Shown here: positions 21,344 to 32,472 of the stretch, one piece after another
Numbering within the stretch: the stretch's first letter is position 1
Layout: each line of letters begins with the position of its first letter
Assembly: GCF_024730665.1 (NCBI RefSeq)
Contig: NZ_CP084737.1
Location: 517,501 to 581,500 of the forward strand
DNA length: 64,000 bases
Source: Coxiella-like endosymbiont
GTDB taxonomy: Bacteria; Pseudomonadota; Gammaproteobacteria; Coxiellales; Coxiellaceae
Direction: 5' to 3'
The notes under the pieces: model-generated
The model's input: the letters and a program-made list of their open reading frames with translations, nothing else
Databases searched by the model: none
What the model was told of the DNA's origin: nothing
Translations under genes and position numbers: made by a program

Positions 21344-22733
21344 GAGTTTGGACTAGAGTTGTCACTATAGATCCTATATCACCTGCACCTTGAAGAATAA
21401 CAACGTCACCAGACTGCACGATGGTTTCCAATATTGCAGGTAAATCTTGTAAATAGGGTACAAATACAGGTTTCTGTGGAATATTTTGTTCGATTGCTTT
21501 TAACAAGCTTTTTCCATCCGCCTCTGGAATAGGTGATTCACCAGCACTATACACTTCCAATAATACTAAGAAATCAGTCTCCATCAACACGAAAACGAAT
21601 TCCGCCATTAAATCACGAGTACGCGTATATCGATGTGGTTGAAAAACTAATACGATTCGTCTATTAGGCCAAGCTGCACGCGCAGCAATCAACGTTGCCC
21701 TAATTTCATTAGGGTGATGACCGTAGTCTTCGAGAATTAGAGCGTGTCCGTTTGAAGTAATCATATTTCCGCGAATAGCAAAACGACGATCTACTCCCGG
21801 AAATTCTGCTAATGATTGAAGCAATGCGTATTCATCCATCCCTACTAAATCAGCTACTGCTATTACTGCTAAAGCATTAAGGGCGTTGTGACGTCCTGGC
21901 ATATTTAGTTTAACGGATAAATGGGTTACATGGCCTGAATCTCGAGTTTCAAAATAACCTCGTATTCCTTTCTGAAAATAATAAGCGGCATGATAATCAG
22001 CGGTGGGAGAAAAACCATAAGTCACTATGCGTTGAGATAGTGCGGGGATTAATCGCCGAATAATAGGATCATCAATACATAAAACAGCTATCCCACTTTC
22101 TATAATTTGATGCAAAAATTGCACGTATGTTTGTGTTAGATTATCAAAATCACCACTATAAGTACTCAAATGATCAGCATCAATATTAGTAACGATAGCA
22201 ATATTCGGTTTCATAAATAAGAAAGAAGCATCGCTCTCATCCGCTTCCGCAATAAAATAACGACCTTCGCCTGCTCTTGCAGGAGTTTGACAATCATTCA
22301 GGACACCCCCTATTATAAAAGTAGGATCTAAATTCGCTGTGATAAAAGCATTAGCCAACATAGCACTAGTGGTCGTTTTTCCATGAGTGCCAGCAACAGC
22401 AATGGAATAATAACCCGACATTAAATTTGCAAGCATTTGACCTCGTTTTAAAAGAGGAATATTAGCGCGTTTAGCTGCCATTAATTCAGGATTGTTTGTT
22501 TCAATAGCGCTAGAATAAATCACGCAATCAGATTTGGTAACTGTTGTTCCTTCATGATTAAATGTAATTTCAGCACCAAAACGTTGCAGTCGCTCTGTAT
22601 TTTTGCTGTCTGAAATATCAGAACCTGTTACTCGATAACCCTTTTTTAATAAAATTTCGGCAAGAGCACTAACTCCGATACCTCCAATCCCTAAGCAATG
22701 TATGTGTTTTATTTGTTTATTGTCGAGCAACAT
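20952..22733 (-). CDS. murC: UDP-N-acetylmuramate-L-alanine ligase, fused in frame to the N-terminal part of MurB
   Basis: MurC adds L-Ala to UDP-MurNAc. CLGIGGIGVSALAEILLKKG is the N-terminal nucleotide-binding loop, VAGTHGKTTTSAMLA (about 108-122) the ATP loop, and EDYGHHPNE and FQPHRYTRT later family motifs. The start is ATG 22733 (MLLDNKQ), overlapping murG by 17 nt. MurC proper should end near 21325: with seven instead of six A at 21331-21336 its frame meets TAA there, and an ATG at 21343 then opens murB. As written the ORF runs on through the first part of MurB to 20952, giving a chimera of about 593 residues. Confidence 0.93.
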   Translation of the reverse strand: MLLDNKQIKHIHCLGIGGIGVSALAEILLKKGYRVTGSDISDSKNTERLQRFGAEITFNHEGTTVTKSDCVIYSSAIETNNPELMAAKRANIPLLKRGQMLANLMSGYYSIAVAGTHGKTTTSAMLANAFITANLDPTFIIGGVLNDCQTPARAGEGRYFIAEADESDASFLFMKPNIAIVTNIDADHLSTYSGDFDNLTQTYVQFLHQIIESGIAVLCIDDPIIRRLIPALSQRIVTYGFSPTADYHAAYYFQKGIRGYFETRDSGHVTHLSVKLNMPGRHNALNALAVIAVADLVGMDEYALLQSLAEFPGVDRRFAIRGNMITSNGHALILEDYGHHPNEIRATLIAARAAWPNRRIVLVFQPHRYTRTRDLMAEFVFVLMETDFLVLLEVYSAGESPIPEADGKSLLKAIEQNIPQKPVFVPYLQDLPAILETIVQSGDVVILQGAGDIGSIVTTLVQTHDSKKFNHLRGDLFYDHNLARYSSWRVGGDAERFYRPADLADLKNFLDQLPQYEPLTWLGLGSNVLIRDGGIAGTVILTLNRLKEMKLYNKEAGKIIIRAEAGVTCAKLARFCTSHRLEGALFLQEFQGQ

Positions 22734-23796
22734 AGCATTTCTCACATTGAGCAATAACATAGCGTACTGCATTTGGTTGTGCCAAATTTCGAGCACATTC
22801 TGCCATTGCTACTAAACGGCCTCGATGGTGAGCAAACTGTTCAAAATAATGAACTAAATCTACCTCAGTTAATGATTCTTCAGGAATAATAATAGCAGCC
22901 CCTGCTTGTTCCAAGAAGCGACCATTATAAAATTGGTGATTATCTACGGCGTGAGGATAAGGAATAAAAATGCTGGCGACACCGATAGCAGCGATTTCAC
23001 TTACCGTTAAAGCGCCTGATCGACAAACAATCAAATCAGCCCATGCATAAGCGCTCGCTATATCGTCAATAAAAGCATTGACCTGTGTTTTAATTAATAT
23101 TTTTTGATAAGTATTTTTAACAGATTGATAATCGAGTTGACCAGTCTGATGCCAAATCATAATTTCGTTAGACCGAGGATATTGATTTAATGCACCAGTC
23201 ATTTTTTGGTTAATTGATCGCGCTCCTTGGCTGCCACCTAATACTAAAATTCGTAACGGGCCTTGACGATCAGCAAAGCGGGTTTGTGGCAGCGGTATAT
23301 TGAGTAATTCAACCCGAATCGGATTACCTGTCGTCGTTACCTTAGGATTTTTAGGAAAAGTATTAGGAAATGCCTGCATGATCGATTTTGCCATGACGGC
23401 TAGCGCGCGATTCGTCAGCCCAGCTACCGAATTTTGTTCATGGATCAGTAAAGGAATCCGTTTTAACCATGCTGCTAACCCACCAGGTCCCGAGACATAA
23501 CCGCCCATACTAAATATCACACCAGGGTTTAATCGGCAAATGATCCGATAAGATTGAAACAACGCTCTGGCTAAACGAAAAGGCATCAGACACTTCCGTA
23601 ATAACCCTTTTCCTCGAAAGGCTTTTATTTGAATACGATTCAAAGGAAATTCAGGCGCCACCACCTTTTCTTCAAGCTTCCCCGCTGTCCCTAGCCAATG
23701 CACTTCCACCCCCTGTTCTCGTAATGCCCGAGCAACAACTAGTGCCGGAAAGATATGCCCTCCGGTGCCTCCAGCCATGATGAGTATCCTTTTCAT
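22717..23796 (-). CDS. murG: MurG, lipid I to lipid II N-acetylglucosaminyltransferase
   Basis: Peripheral membrane GT28 enzyme that adds GlcNAc to lipid I. The N-terminal loop is MAGGTGGHIFPALVVARALREQG. HEQNSVAGLTNR is at about 125-136, and LGGSQGARSINQ (about 190-201) and the UDP-GlcNAc contact region PYPHAVDNHQFYNGRFLEQAGAA near 270-292 are all present. The 359 residues are full length and intact. The 3' end overlaps murC. The gene is cut off from ftsW, its usual upstream neighbour, by 3.7 kb of desert, so it probably has its own promoter. Confidence 0.96.
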   Translation of the reverse strand: MKRILIMAGGTGGHIFPALVVARALREQGVEVHWLGTAGKLEEKVVAPEFPLNRIQIKAFRGKGLLRKCLMPFRLARALFQSYRIICRLNPGVIFSMGGYVSGPGGLAAWLKRIPLLIHEQNSVAGLTNRALAVMAKSIMQAFPNTFPKNPKVTTTGNPIRVELLNIPLPQTRFADRQGPLRILVLGGSQGARSINQKMTGALNQYPRSNEIMIWHQTGQLDYQSVKNTYQKILIKTQVNAFIDDIASAYAWADLIVCRSGALTVSEIAAIGVASIFIPYPHAVDNHQFYNGRFLEQAGAAIIIPEESLTEVDLVHYFEQFAHHRGRLVAMAECARNLAQPNAVRYVIAQCEKCYVARQ

Positions 23797-25705
23797 AGAA
23801 GTATGGTAACACGGATGCTATTGTCCACACTAAAAACAGTGAAAAATATAAAAAACTCATTAAAATTATGTATCTAGATATATTTTTAAATTTCCTACAA
23901 TAAGATTGTTACAACCTTCTCTTGTTATGACAATAAAATTTCTCAATATTCTGTGGACATCATTTACTGAATGCGGAAATAGGCCTAAAATTTTAGAAAT
24001 TTCTTTATAAGGAAATCCTTCGAGAAACTAATTGACTGTATATATTCTTAGACAATGAGAATAAATTCCTACATAGGATTCTCCCACGCAATATCGCTCA
24101 AATAAGCACTGTGTTGGTAACAAATCTTTAGTACTTTTTTCGGCTTCATTTTAAAGATATAGCATTCCTAGATATCCAAATATCAAACTTTCTTCTATTA
24201 CTATAATTCTTTAATCGCAATTATATGCACTAGATTAGGAAAATTAAATTGCTGGAGTTTATGAGGATGATATTCTCATAATATAGTAAACCAACAATTC
24301 GCATAATCAATTCAAATTAGCAAGCGATTTGCTCATTAGAATGATTGCATAATGTTACTGTGCTAAATAATATAATATTATAGTAAGAACATCCTAACTA
24401 TTTGTTTTCTCCGTTTGTAAGCTTTTTTATACACCACTCGTTATTTAGCTTTTTCAAAACAAGTAAATAAACAACCAATCGATCGGCGGATATCTGCTCT
24501 TTATAGCTTCGATACCTAGTAATTTTTCTAGGATTTCAGACTGTATGCGTTTTACGAATTTCTTTTCTTTATACTAAACACATTTAATTACTTACTATTT
24601 GGTTAGCCTATATTCAACTCCAAAGGCAAGACGATTTAGAATAATCTAAATCGGATGTAGGGTATATTTTCATATAAAAAATATAAATCAATTTAAAGAG
24701 TAATAATTTAGAATCTGTCCTACGTTTGGTATAATTGGCCAATAGAGGAATACCCCTAATTTTATAAAAAAGAAAGGACCAAGAGTTAAAATATTAGCTA
24801 AGAAAACAAAAATATCAAAATGTATCTTTAAAAAAAGATTTAGATTAAAAGATATAAAATCTAAGTATATGCTTATGTAAATCTCCTTAGCATTGAGAAT
24901 ATTCCTCTAAGCAGCTTAATCTAAGAATAAGCAAAAACACCCATAATTTGCCAAAAGACATTCTTTCTTTTTGATACCGAGGGAAATTGTCTGAGTCATA
25001 TTAGTTTTATTTATAAAAAATACTTTTCATTTCTAATGATTTAATCACTTTATTATCTTGAAAAGATATAGAGCTTCAATTATGTAAATTACATCATTAA
25101 TTTAATGATTATTGGTTTCTTTACTTTTTTTATTTCTAAAATCGCGGTGTTTACTCACTAAATTCAACAACGGTCTACTTTCTAATCAATTCATTCAAAA
25201 TGTATTTAGCAGGTTTTATTAGCATGCGCGCCACTGTGATATTATCCAGTTGGGTATTATTTGCTAGTCGATCTATCTATAAATATTACCATAAGCAGAA
25301 AGCTCAGTACTTTCTAATTAGAAAAATCAATATGCTTAATATTTTTAACTTAAAAAATTCTTGTCTTTTTATGAATTTTTAAAAACTAATAATATAGAAA
25401 AATTTACAAATTAATAATTCGCTCAATAGGAAAAAACAAAAAAGATGATATCAAACTATTCCTATTACCTTTGATAAAAAAATATTTAAATACACATAAC
25501 CCTTAATATAAAACAATCTTTCATAAACTATTTCCTATTTCTAGATATTAAAATTTTAGAAAGCAATTTTATATCTTTATCAAATGAAAAGAACATAATA
25601 ATGATGCGAAAATATATGCAGAAATTGAATCTTTAACCATGAAAACTAGTTTCTAAAAGAAAAGGAAATAAAAAAATTATTACTGCATTAATAAAATATT
25701 AAAAG

Positions 25706-25745
25706 AATTTTCTATATTGAATTTAAATTTTCTATATTGAATTTA
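25706..25745. repeat. 20-bp tandem duplication
   Basis: Two adjacent copies of AATTTTCTATATTGAATTTA. Probably a simple slippage duplication in AT-rich desert DNA. Confidence 0.7.
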
Positions 25746-27242
25746 TTTCAATTAATCAAAATAAATATAACAAGGAAAAAATTAACGAAATATAAAATAG
25801 TACATACATTAAAAGTTTACTTTTATAATGCTTTATGTTACTCATAAACTATCTAAATTAAGGCAATCATTTTGATTGATGATCCTGTGTTAAGTATATT
25901 ACAAGAGCTAGATCACAATAGCTAGAGATCATCAATACTTCTTTTCAGGAATTAATATTAATAGTACAAGTTAGCTAATTTATAATATTAACCTTTAAAA
26001 CGGGGTTCTATCACGAAAATAGCTCAATACAGCTTTCTTTCTAATGCTAAAAGAAGCGAGATTTATTTTGGAGTATATTGTACATTGTACTAATCTTACA
26101 AACAGAAAAGCGGTTTATCATGATACTACTATCGTGATAAATATCTCTTTATTTCAAATAAAAAAATAACACGAACTTCAAAGGTCTTTATGGTTTTTAT
26201 TGAGGATAAAAAAAGATTAGGATGAGTCCATTTGTCATAGAATCAGCATATTCCCATCGGTCAAATATTCATTCATTTGCAACCTATTTGCTAAAATCCA
26301 GTCTCCTAGGAATAATGCTACTGTTTATTTATAATAATTAACAAGACTAAATTAATATTATCAGATGATAGAATATTCCGGGATTGATACGATAAATTTC
26401 ATTTTTTAGATTAATCTCACACAAATGATTGTATTCATTTTCAAAAATCTGTTCTTGATAAATCACTCGTCAAAATTCCTACTAAAGAAATACTTTTCCC
26501 AGAGCAGCCTTCACGAAAAGTCTTAGCTAAATAAATAGTGAAATCAATCACATCTCCCAAATTATGTAGTTATATTGGGAACGAACTCAGATTATTGGGA
26601 TGCACAACATATTTTCTCGCTCCCTGTTTAATAGTTTTAACTTTTTCTTCAAATTTAGATGATAATGTTTTTATCTCTTTGCACACAAAATTAAATAAAT
26701 CTAGTTAAGTTTCGATAGAATAATAACTATCTAAGAGAAGTGAACTGTGGACAGGAGAAAGTTGTTTAGTAAATTATGTGTTTTAAAACAAAACAGCGAG
26801 CAAATAGCACTACTTACGTTCTTCTCCACATTTGCTGGTAATAGACCGTTTGATGGAATAATTATTTTCTCCTTTTTAAAAACACAATAATCAGATTCTC
26901 GCCCGATAGCTGCAATCTCTTCTATCCTGGTTGTTGATATTGAAAACTGATTAATCTGTTTAGATTTCTCTCATTAAATGAGATGGATCATTTTATTAAC
27001 ATTTGGGAAATTCTCCATAAAAAAGTTGCTCCCACTTGGATGATAATCTTACCGAATTAATATCAGGAAAAGGCATTTACGACACCTCCATTTTCCTACC
27101 TAAGTAATAAAAACAAAGGCACTGGCACCTGATATTCTGCTATTAACCCTTTCAGTTTTCGGATGTGGTATGTTGAAAACTGTGTTTAACTTTAAAAGGA
27201 ATAGACTGATGACTCACTTTAGAAATAAGATCACGACGCTTT

Positions 27243-27276
27243 ATCGTCTTTCTCTTGTCAACAAGAGAAAGACGAT
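27243..27276. repeat. perfect 16-bp inverted repeat, 2-nt spacer
   Basis: Arms 27243-27258 and 27261-27276 (ATCGTCTTTCTCTTGT and its reverse complement). It lies about 275 bp beyond the ftsW stop codon, too far to be an obvious terminator of it. The right arm is followed by ATTTTAG only. Confidence 0.75.
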
Positions 27277-27550
27277 ATTTTAGAGATAATGTCCTCCCAA
27301 AAAAATTTTTGATCACAGCGACTTTATCAAGAAAAAAAGTACTAAGGCCCAACCAACTATGCAACTCGAGCTCACGGCTTTCAACACAGAATGCAACCTG
27401 ATCGGGTTATAAAAGTACTGTCCACCGTCGAATATCGTCTTGTTCAATCAATTTATCAACAGACTAAAATTGAGATAAGGTTTGATACCCTTTGTTTGAG
27501 TATATTAAGTTACAGTTGTACTGCAACTTTATGAATATCTACTAAGTCTT

Positions 27551-28705
27551 CTACCAATATTTTGTGACCAGTGACTCATTAATGTTATTATCTTCTTCAA
27601 TCTCAAAAGCAATTCGCAGCACAATACCGAGAACCAAGCAGTTAATTAATATACTACTTCCGCCATAGCTGATGAAAGGGAGTGTTAACCCTTTAGTAGG
27701 TAACATACCGGTGCTAACACCTATATTGATTAGGGCTTGTAATCCTAACCAAAGGGCCACACCGTAAGCGATGTAGGCAGAAAATAAACAGCTACTATTT
27801 TCAGCACGGCGTCCGATAATGATGATGCGACCAATTAATAGCATGAACAAAGCAATTAATAAAAGCTCACCAAACAGGCCTAATTCTTCGGCTAATACAG
27901 CAAATAAAAAATCCGTATGAGCTTCGGGTAAATAAAATAATTTTTGAACACCGTTACCTAATCCAACACCAAAAAGACCACCGCGTCCAAAAGCGATCAA
28001 TGATTGCGTTAATTGATAACCTGATCCGAATTGGTTATGCCACGGATTTAAAAATGTAGTGAAACGCCGTAGGCAATAAGGAGATAAGATAGCTAATAAA
28101 GCCAATGACATAGCAATCAAAATTAAGAGTATGCAAAATGGCCACAATCGTACGCCTGCTAAAAATAACAACGCCATATAAGTCATGATAATAACAACAG
28201 CAGCACCAAAATCGGGTTCCAATAATAATAGGCTTGACAAAATAACCATTAAAATCATAGGTTTTACGAACCCTTTTAATTCCTCGCGAACCTCATCTTG
28301 GTAACGTTGTATATAACTAGCAAGATATAAGATAGCTACGGATTTTATCGCTTCAGAAGCTTGTAATGAAATAAAACCTAGTGAAATCCACCGTCGACTG
28401 CCATTCACTACTTTGCCTATTCCAGGCACCAAGACCGCAATTAATAAAATAAAAGAAAACAGAAATAAGAGGCGACTGTATCTTTTCCACACTCTTACAG
28501 GGATGTGTGTTACAATCCAGGTGACCGTCAATCCTAAACTTAAATAGGACAATTGTCGAATAAAATAATGGAACGGATAGCCAAACTGGCGATCGGAAAC
28601 AACCATTGAAGCAGAAGCCACCATTAACAAACCTAATGCCAATAATGACAATGCACAAATTACGATCCAACGGTCGTAGGAAAAAACAACTGATTTCTGC
28701 CGCAT
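27551..28705 (-). CDS. ftsW: FtsW, SEDS-family septal peptidoglycan glycosyltransferase
   Basis: Polytopic inner-membrane SEDS protein that polymerises lipid II at the septum with FtsI. The 384 residues have about ten hydrophobic segments. Family motifs include VNGSRRWISLGFISLQASE at about 102-120, AHTDFLFAVLAEELG near 256-270 and PFISYGGSSILIN near 340-352. It is intact. Its ATG shares one base with the murD stop codon (TAATG), so the two are translationally coupled. Confidence 0.96.
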   Translation of the reverse strand: MRQKSVVFSYDRWIVICALSLLALGLLMVASASMVVSDRQFGYPFHYFIRQLSYLSLGLTVTWIVTHIPVRVWKRYSRLLFLFSFILLIAVLVPGIGKVVNGSRRWISLGFISLQASEAIKSVAILYLASYIQRYQDEVREELKGFVKPMILMVILSSLLLLEPDFGAAVVIIMTYMALLFLAGVRLWPFCILLILIAMSLALLAILSPYCLRRFTTFLNPWHNQFGSGYQLTQSLIAFGRGGLFGVGLGNGVQKLFYLPEAHTDFLFAVLAEELGLFGELLLIALFMLLIGRIIIIGRRAENSSCLFSAYIAYGVALWLGLQALINIGVSTGMLPTKGLTLPFISYGGSSILINCLVLGIVLRIAFEIEEDNNINESLVTKYW

Positions 28706-30031
28706 TAAAGCGCTTCCACTATGTTTATAAAAACATCACCTCTATGTTCATAATTCCTAAACATATCATAACTAGCACAGGCAGGAGACAACAAAACAAC
28801 ATCACCTGCTCGCGCTACTGTTGCAGCTTGATTGACTGCCTCATTCATTGAGTCAGCGTGTTTAATAATCGTATATCCTTTCAAAGCTCTTTCTAAAATA
28901 GACGCGTCCTCACCAATTAAAATAACTTCTTTTACATAACGTTTAACAGATTCTCTCAACAAAGAAAAATCGGCACCTTTACCTTGTCCGCCTGCGATTA
29001 AAATCAATCGTCCTTTTGCTGACTGTCCCAAACTAACAATAGATGCTCGCGTCGCTCCCACGTTGGTACCTTTTGAATCGTTAAAATAATCAACCCTATA
29101 TCGTCTCCGAATTAATTGGCAGCGATGTCGAATACCTGGAAAGTCGCGTAATACTTGCAACATAGCTGCCATAGGAATATTTACTGCTGTTCCTATGGCC
29201 AACGCAGCCATTGCATTTTGCAGATGGTGATGCGCATTCAATTTCAATTCTCTAATAGGCACTAACCGCTCTCCGTGATAAGTAATATAAATTTGTTTTT
29301 TGCACTCAATTAAAGAAAAATCAGCTGGAGATTCTAAACCGAACGACAAAAGCTTCCCAGTAAGTAAAAGACGTGTCCAGATTTCAGGCTCGTCCGCATT
29401 TACAACGGGTGTTTGACAACGCGCATAAATACGTTGTTTTACACTCAAATAATCCTGTAAAGTGGCATAACGATCCATATGATCTTCACTAATATTTAAT
29501 ATTATTGCAGCCTTAGAATGTAAGGAAAAAGTAGTTTCTAGTTGGAAACTCGATAACTCAATCACATAGTAATCTGCTTTTGTTCTAATTTGCTGTAATA
29601 CGGGCTCACCGATATTGCCACATACCATTGCGTTAAAGCCAGCTGCTTTCATCATCAGACCTATCAATGTTGCGACGGTGGTTTTCCCATTAGAACCTGT
29701 AATCGCAATAATAGGTTTTTTATTTCGCGAGCAAATAGTTCGATATCAGCAACTATAGATTTACCTTTAGCAACCTGTTTTGCGATCAACGGTTCTTGCA
29801 ATGAAATGCCTGGACTTAAAATAATCTCTTCAGCCATTTCTAATAAATTTTCAGAAAATTTTCCGAGGAAGAGTTCAGTATTCGGACAAATTTGTGTAAA
29901 CTCTTTTAATCGGGGGGTTCTATTCGGCTATCCATAACAGCGAAGGACTGATTTTTTTGTGCCAAGAACTGAGCACAGGATAGTCCCGTTTTGCCCAATC
30001 CAACAATGACGGTGAATGGTTTATTTTTCAT
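28705..30031 (-). pseudogene. murD: UDP-N-acetylmuramoylalanine-D-glutamate ligase, two frameshifts
   Basis: MurD adds D-Glu to UDP-MurNAc-L-Ala. ATG 30031 opens [19 protein letters not shown] (nucleotide loop). The frame breaks at 29913-29918 (six C on the coding strand, seven needed). The next part contains EEIILSPGISLQEPL and breaks at 29716-29721 (six A, seven needed), just before [15 protein letters not shown], the ATP loop. The remainder ([30 protein letters not shown]) is open to the end. With both bases restored the protein is 442 residues, the usual length. The long open part begins inside the ATP-binding region and would be inactive alone. Confidence 0.9.
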
Positions 30032-30041
30032 AATTTTTGAA

Positions 30042-31132
30042 CTACTTTAATCTTAAGGTTAAGGTGGTTAATCCGCAAAGGACCAAAATAAATGTAATAA
30101 TCCAAAAACGAATGATAACTTTGGGCTCTGGACAACCTTTTAGTTCAAAATGGTGATGCAGAGGCGCCATTCGGAAAATGCGTTTCCCACTTGATAATTT
30201 GAAATAACTAACCTGAATAATAACTGATGCAGTCTCAATGATAAAAATACCTGCCATTAAAAAGTAGGTCAATTCTTGCCGAACCACCACAGCGATAACA
30301 CCTAATGCCGCCCCTAAACCCAGCGACCCCACATCACCCATAAAAACCTGAGCTGGATATGCGTTATACCAAAGAAATCCAAGTCCGGCTCCCATCAAGG
30401 CACTACAAAAAACAGCGACTTCCCCTGCTCCAGAAATAAAAGGAATTGTTAAATATTCCGCAAAAAAATGATTTCCCATCATATAAGCAAAAACGCTTAA
30501 CGCACCGCTAATCATCACCGTTGACATCAATGCTAAACCATCCAAGCCATCCGTTAAATTTACAGCATTGCTGCTACCTACAATTACAAAGTAAGCTAAT
30601 ACGATATAAAACAATCCTAAATTTGGCGAGACGTTTTTTACAAAAGGAATAACTAGAGAAGTTTCTGCAGGCGTTGTTGTTATAAAATATAGATAAATAG
30701 CAGCAAGGACACCTATAACCGATTGGAACAAATATTTTGAACACGCTGATAATCCTTTACTGTTTTGGTTGATGATTTTTCGATAATCATCAATCCATCC
30801 TATAATACTAAACGCCACCGTTACTAATAAAATAGTCCATACTAAACGACTAGTAAGATCACCCCATAACAACATGCTGATTACAATAGCCAGAATAATC
30901 AATACACCCCCATAGTTGGCGTACCAGATTTTTTCAAATGTGCCTGCGGTCCATCATTCCTAACCATTTGACCAATCTGTAATGCCTGGAGTTTTTTAAC
31001 TAATCGAGGACTTAAGGAAAGAACGATAATTAATGCGGTTAAGGCGCTCACAATGAAATGAAAAGTTAAATAATTAAACATGCGAAAACCACGAAAGTGA
31101 TGACTTAAAAAATTAGTTAGCCACAGCAACAT
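30042..31132 (-). pseudogene. mraY: phospho-MurNAc-pentapeptide transferase, one frameshift
   Basis: MraY makes lipid I at the inner membrane. The first part has two membrane helices and ends at GTPTMG. The second part carries the hallmarks GWIDDYRKI (Asp-Asp), [19 protein letters not shown] and [11 protein letters not shown], with the expected series of helices. The break is at 30907-30911, five G on the coding strand where six would read [10 protein letters not shown]. The repaired length is 363 residues, typical for MraY. murF begins the other side with only 2 bp between, so the operon arrangement is intact. Confidence 0.92.
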
Positions 31133-31134
31133 TT

Positions 31135-32472
31135 TTATCCTTCTATCAGCGCCTTTACAATTCTACTCATATTCATGGAAAGAGATCCTTTTATTAAAAC
31201 TACACAATTTTCATTCAACTGCTCCTTTAAAACGGACAAGAGTTGATTCTGGCTATTAAAATGATATGCATTTCTACCAAAGGTTTTCGCCGTAAATTGC
31301 GTAAAGTTACCATAGCAAAACAATTTTTGAATTCCTGATTGTAACGCACGCTCCCCGATTTCACGATGGAATTGATGACAACTTTTTCCCAACTCTAGCA
31401 TATCACCAAAAACTAAAATGGAATTTCCTTTTCGTTTCGCTAAAACGTCAATCGCTGCCGATACGGATAAAGGATTTGCGTTATAGCTATCATCAATAAT
31501 AATCGCGCCGCGATAACCCTTTTGCTCAGTCAATCGACCCTTAACAGCAGCAACTGTTTCTAAACCGGCTTTTATTGTTATGATTGGCAAGCCTTCAGCA
31601 TAAGCTGCAGCGGCTGCTGCCAATGCATTCGCGACATTGTGCATACCAATTAGTGGTAACTGAATATTAATTTCTTCTTTTGGTGTTATTAATTGAAAAG
31701 CCGGTTGAGCGGCCGAATTCATTTTTATATTCTTTGCTGTAATATCAGCAGGATGGTTTATACCAAAAGTGACAATTCGACGCTCACCCACTAAACCATG
31801 CCAAAAATTGGCGAAGCAATCGTTGATATTAATAATAGCAATCCCATTTGCTGATAATCCTTGAAAGATTTCTCCTTTTGCTTTTGCTACACCGCTGATG
31901 CTGCTGAAACCTTCTAAATGAGCAGGAGCCGCATTGGTAATAATACCAATAGCAGGTTTAACCAATTGTGTTAAATTAGAAATTTCACCAGGACGACTTG
32001 CACCCAGCTCGATAACAGCATAGTTATGTTCCGCACATAAACGCAATAGGGTTAATGGTACGCCAATACTGTTGTTAAAATTTCTTTCGCTCGCTAAGAC
32101 GTTGCCGCACTGACGAAAAATATTGGCCAATAATGCTCGCGTCGTCGTTTTACCACAACTACCGGTTACAGCAATAATGGGGAGTTGTATTTGCTTGCGT
32201 TGATAATTAGCTAACTGCGCCAAAGCAGTCAGAGTATTACCAACGAGGATCAGTGGTAATTCGATTTCTACAATACGCGTAACGAGTGCACCAACAGCAC
32301 CTCGTTCGCGAGCCTCTTTAACAAAATTATTCCCATCAAATCGAGGGCCCTGCAAAGCAACAAAGAGAGCGCCTGGTTGAAGTGTGCGGGTATCGGTGCT
32401 AATTGATTCGAATTCCTCGTCTCTGTCATTAAAACTGGAGTTCACAGTTTTAGCTACTTGAGAGAGCTTCAT
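31135..32472 (-). CDS. murF: UDP-MurNAc-tripeptide D-alanyl-D-alanine ligase
   Basis: MurF adds D-Ala-D-Ala to the UDP-MurNAc tripeptide. [19 protein letters not shown] at about 24-42 is the UDP-binding part, and [17 protein letters not shown] near 100-116 the ATP loop. [29 protein letters not shown] and [10 protein letters not shown] follow in the normal order. The 445 residues are full length and intact. It overlaps the end of murE by 4 nt (ATGA). It needs D-Ala-D-Ala from Ddl, and no ddl gene is visible in this window. Confidence 0.96.
   Translation of the reverse strand: MKLSQVAKTVNSSFNDRDEEFESISTDTRTLQPGALFVALQGPRFDGNNFVKEARERGAVGALVTRIVEIELPLILVGNTLTALAQLANYQRKQIQLPIIAVTGSCGKTTTRALLANIFRQCGNVLASERNFNNSIGVPLTLLRLCAEHNYAVIELGASRPGEISNLTQLVKPAIGIITNAAPAHLEGFSSISGVAKAKGEIFQGLSANGIAIININDCFANFWHGLVGERRIVTFGINHPADITAKNIKMNSAAQPAFQLITPKEEINIQLPLIGMHNVANALAAAAAAYAEGLPIITIKAGLETVAAVKGRLTEQKGYRGAIIIDDSYNANPLSVSAAIDVLAKRKGNSILVFGDMLELGKSCHQFHREIGERALQSGIQKLFCYGNFTQFTAKTFGRNAYHFNSQNQLLSVLKEQLNENCVVLIKGSLSMNMSRIVKALIEG

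Larger units (their letters stand above)
23797..27550. other. 3.7-kb gene desert between ftsW and murG
   Basis: The largest empty stretch of the window, inside what is normally a tightly packed operon. It is very AT-rich with stops in all frames. It contains a tandem repeat (25706-25745) and a perfect 16-bp inverted repeat (27243-27276). A minus-strand ORF of 70 codons at 27152-27364 spans the hairpin and has no family resemblance. I saw no recognisable gene remnant, insertion sequence or RNA gene. Confidence 0.6.
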
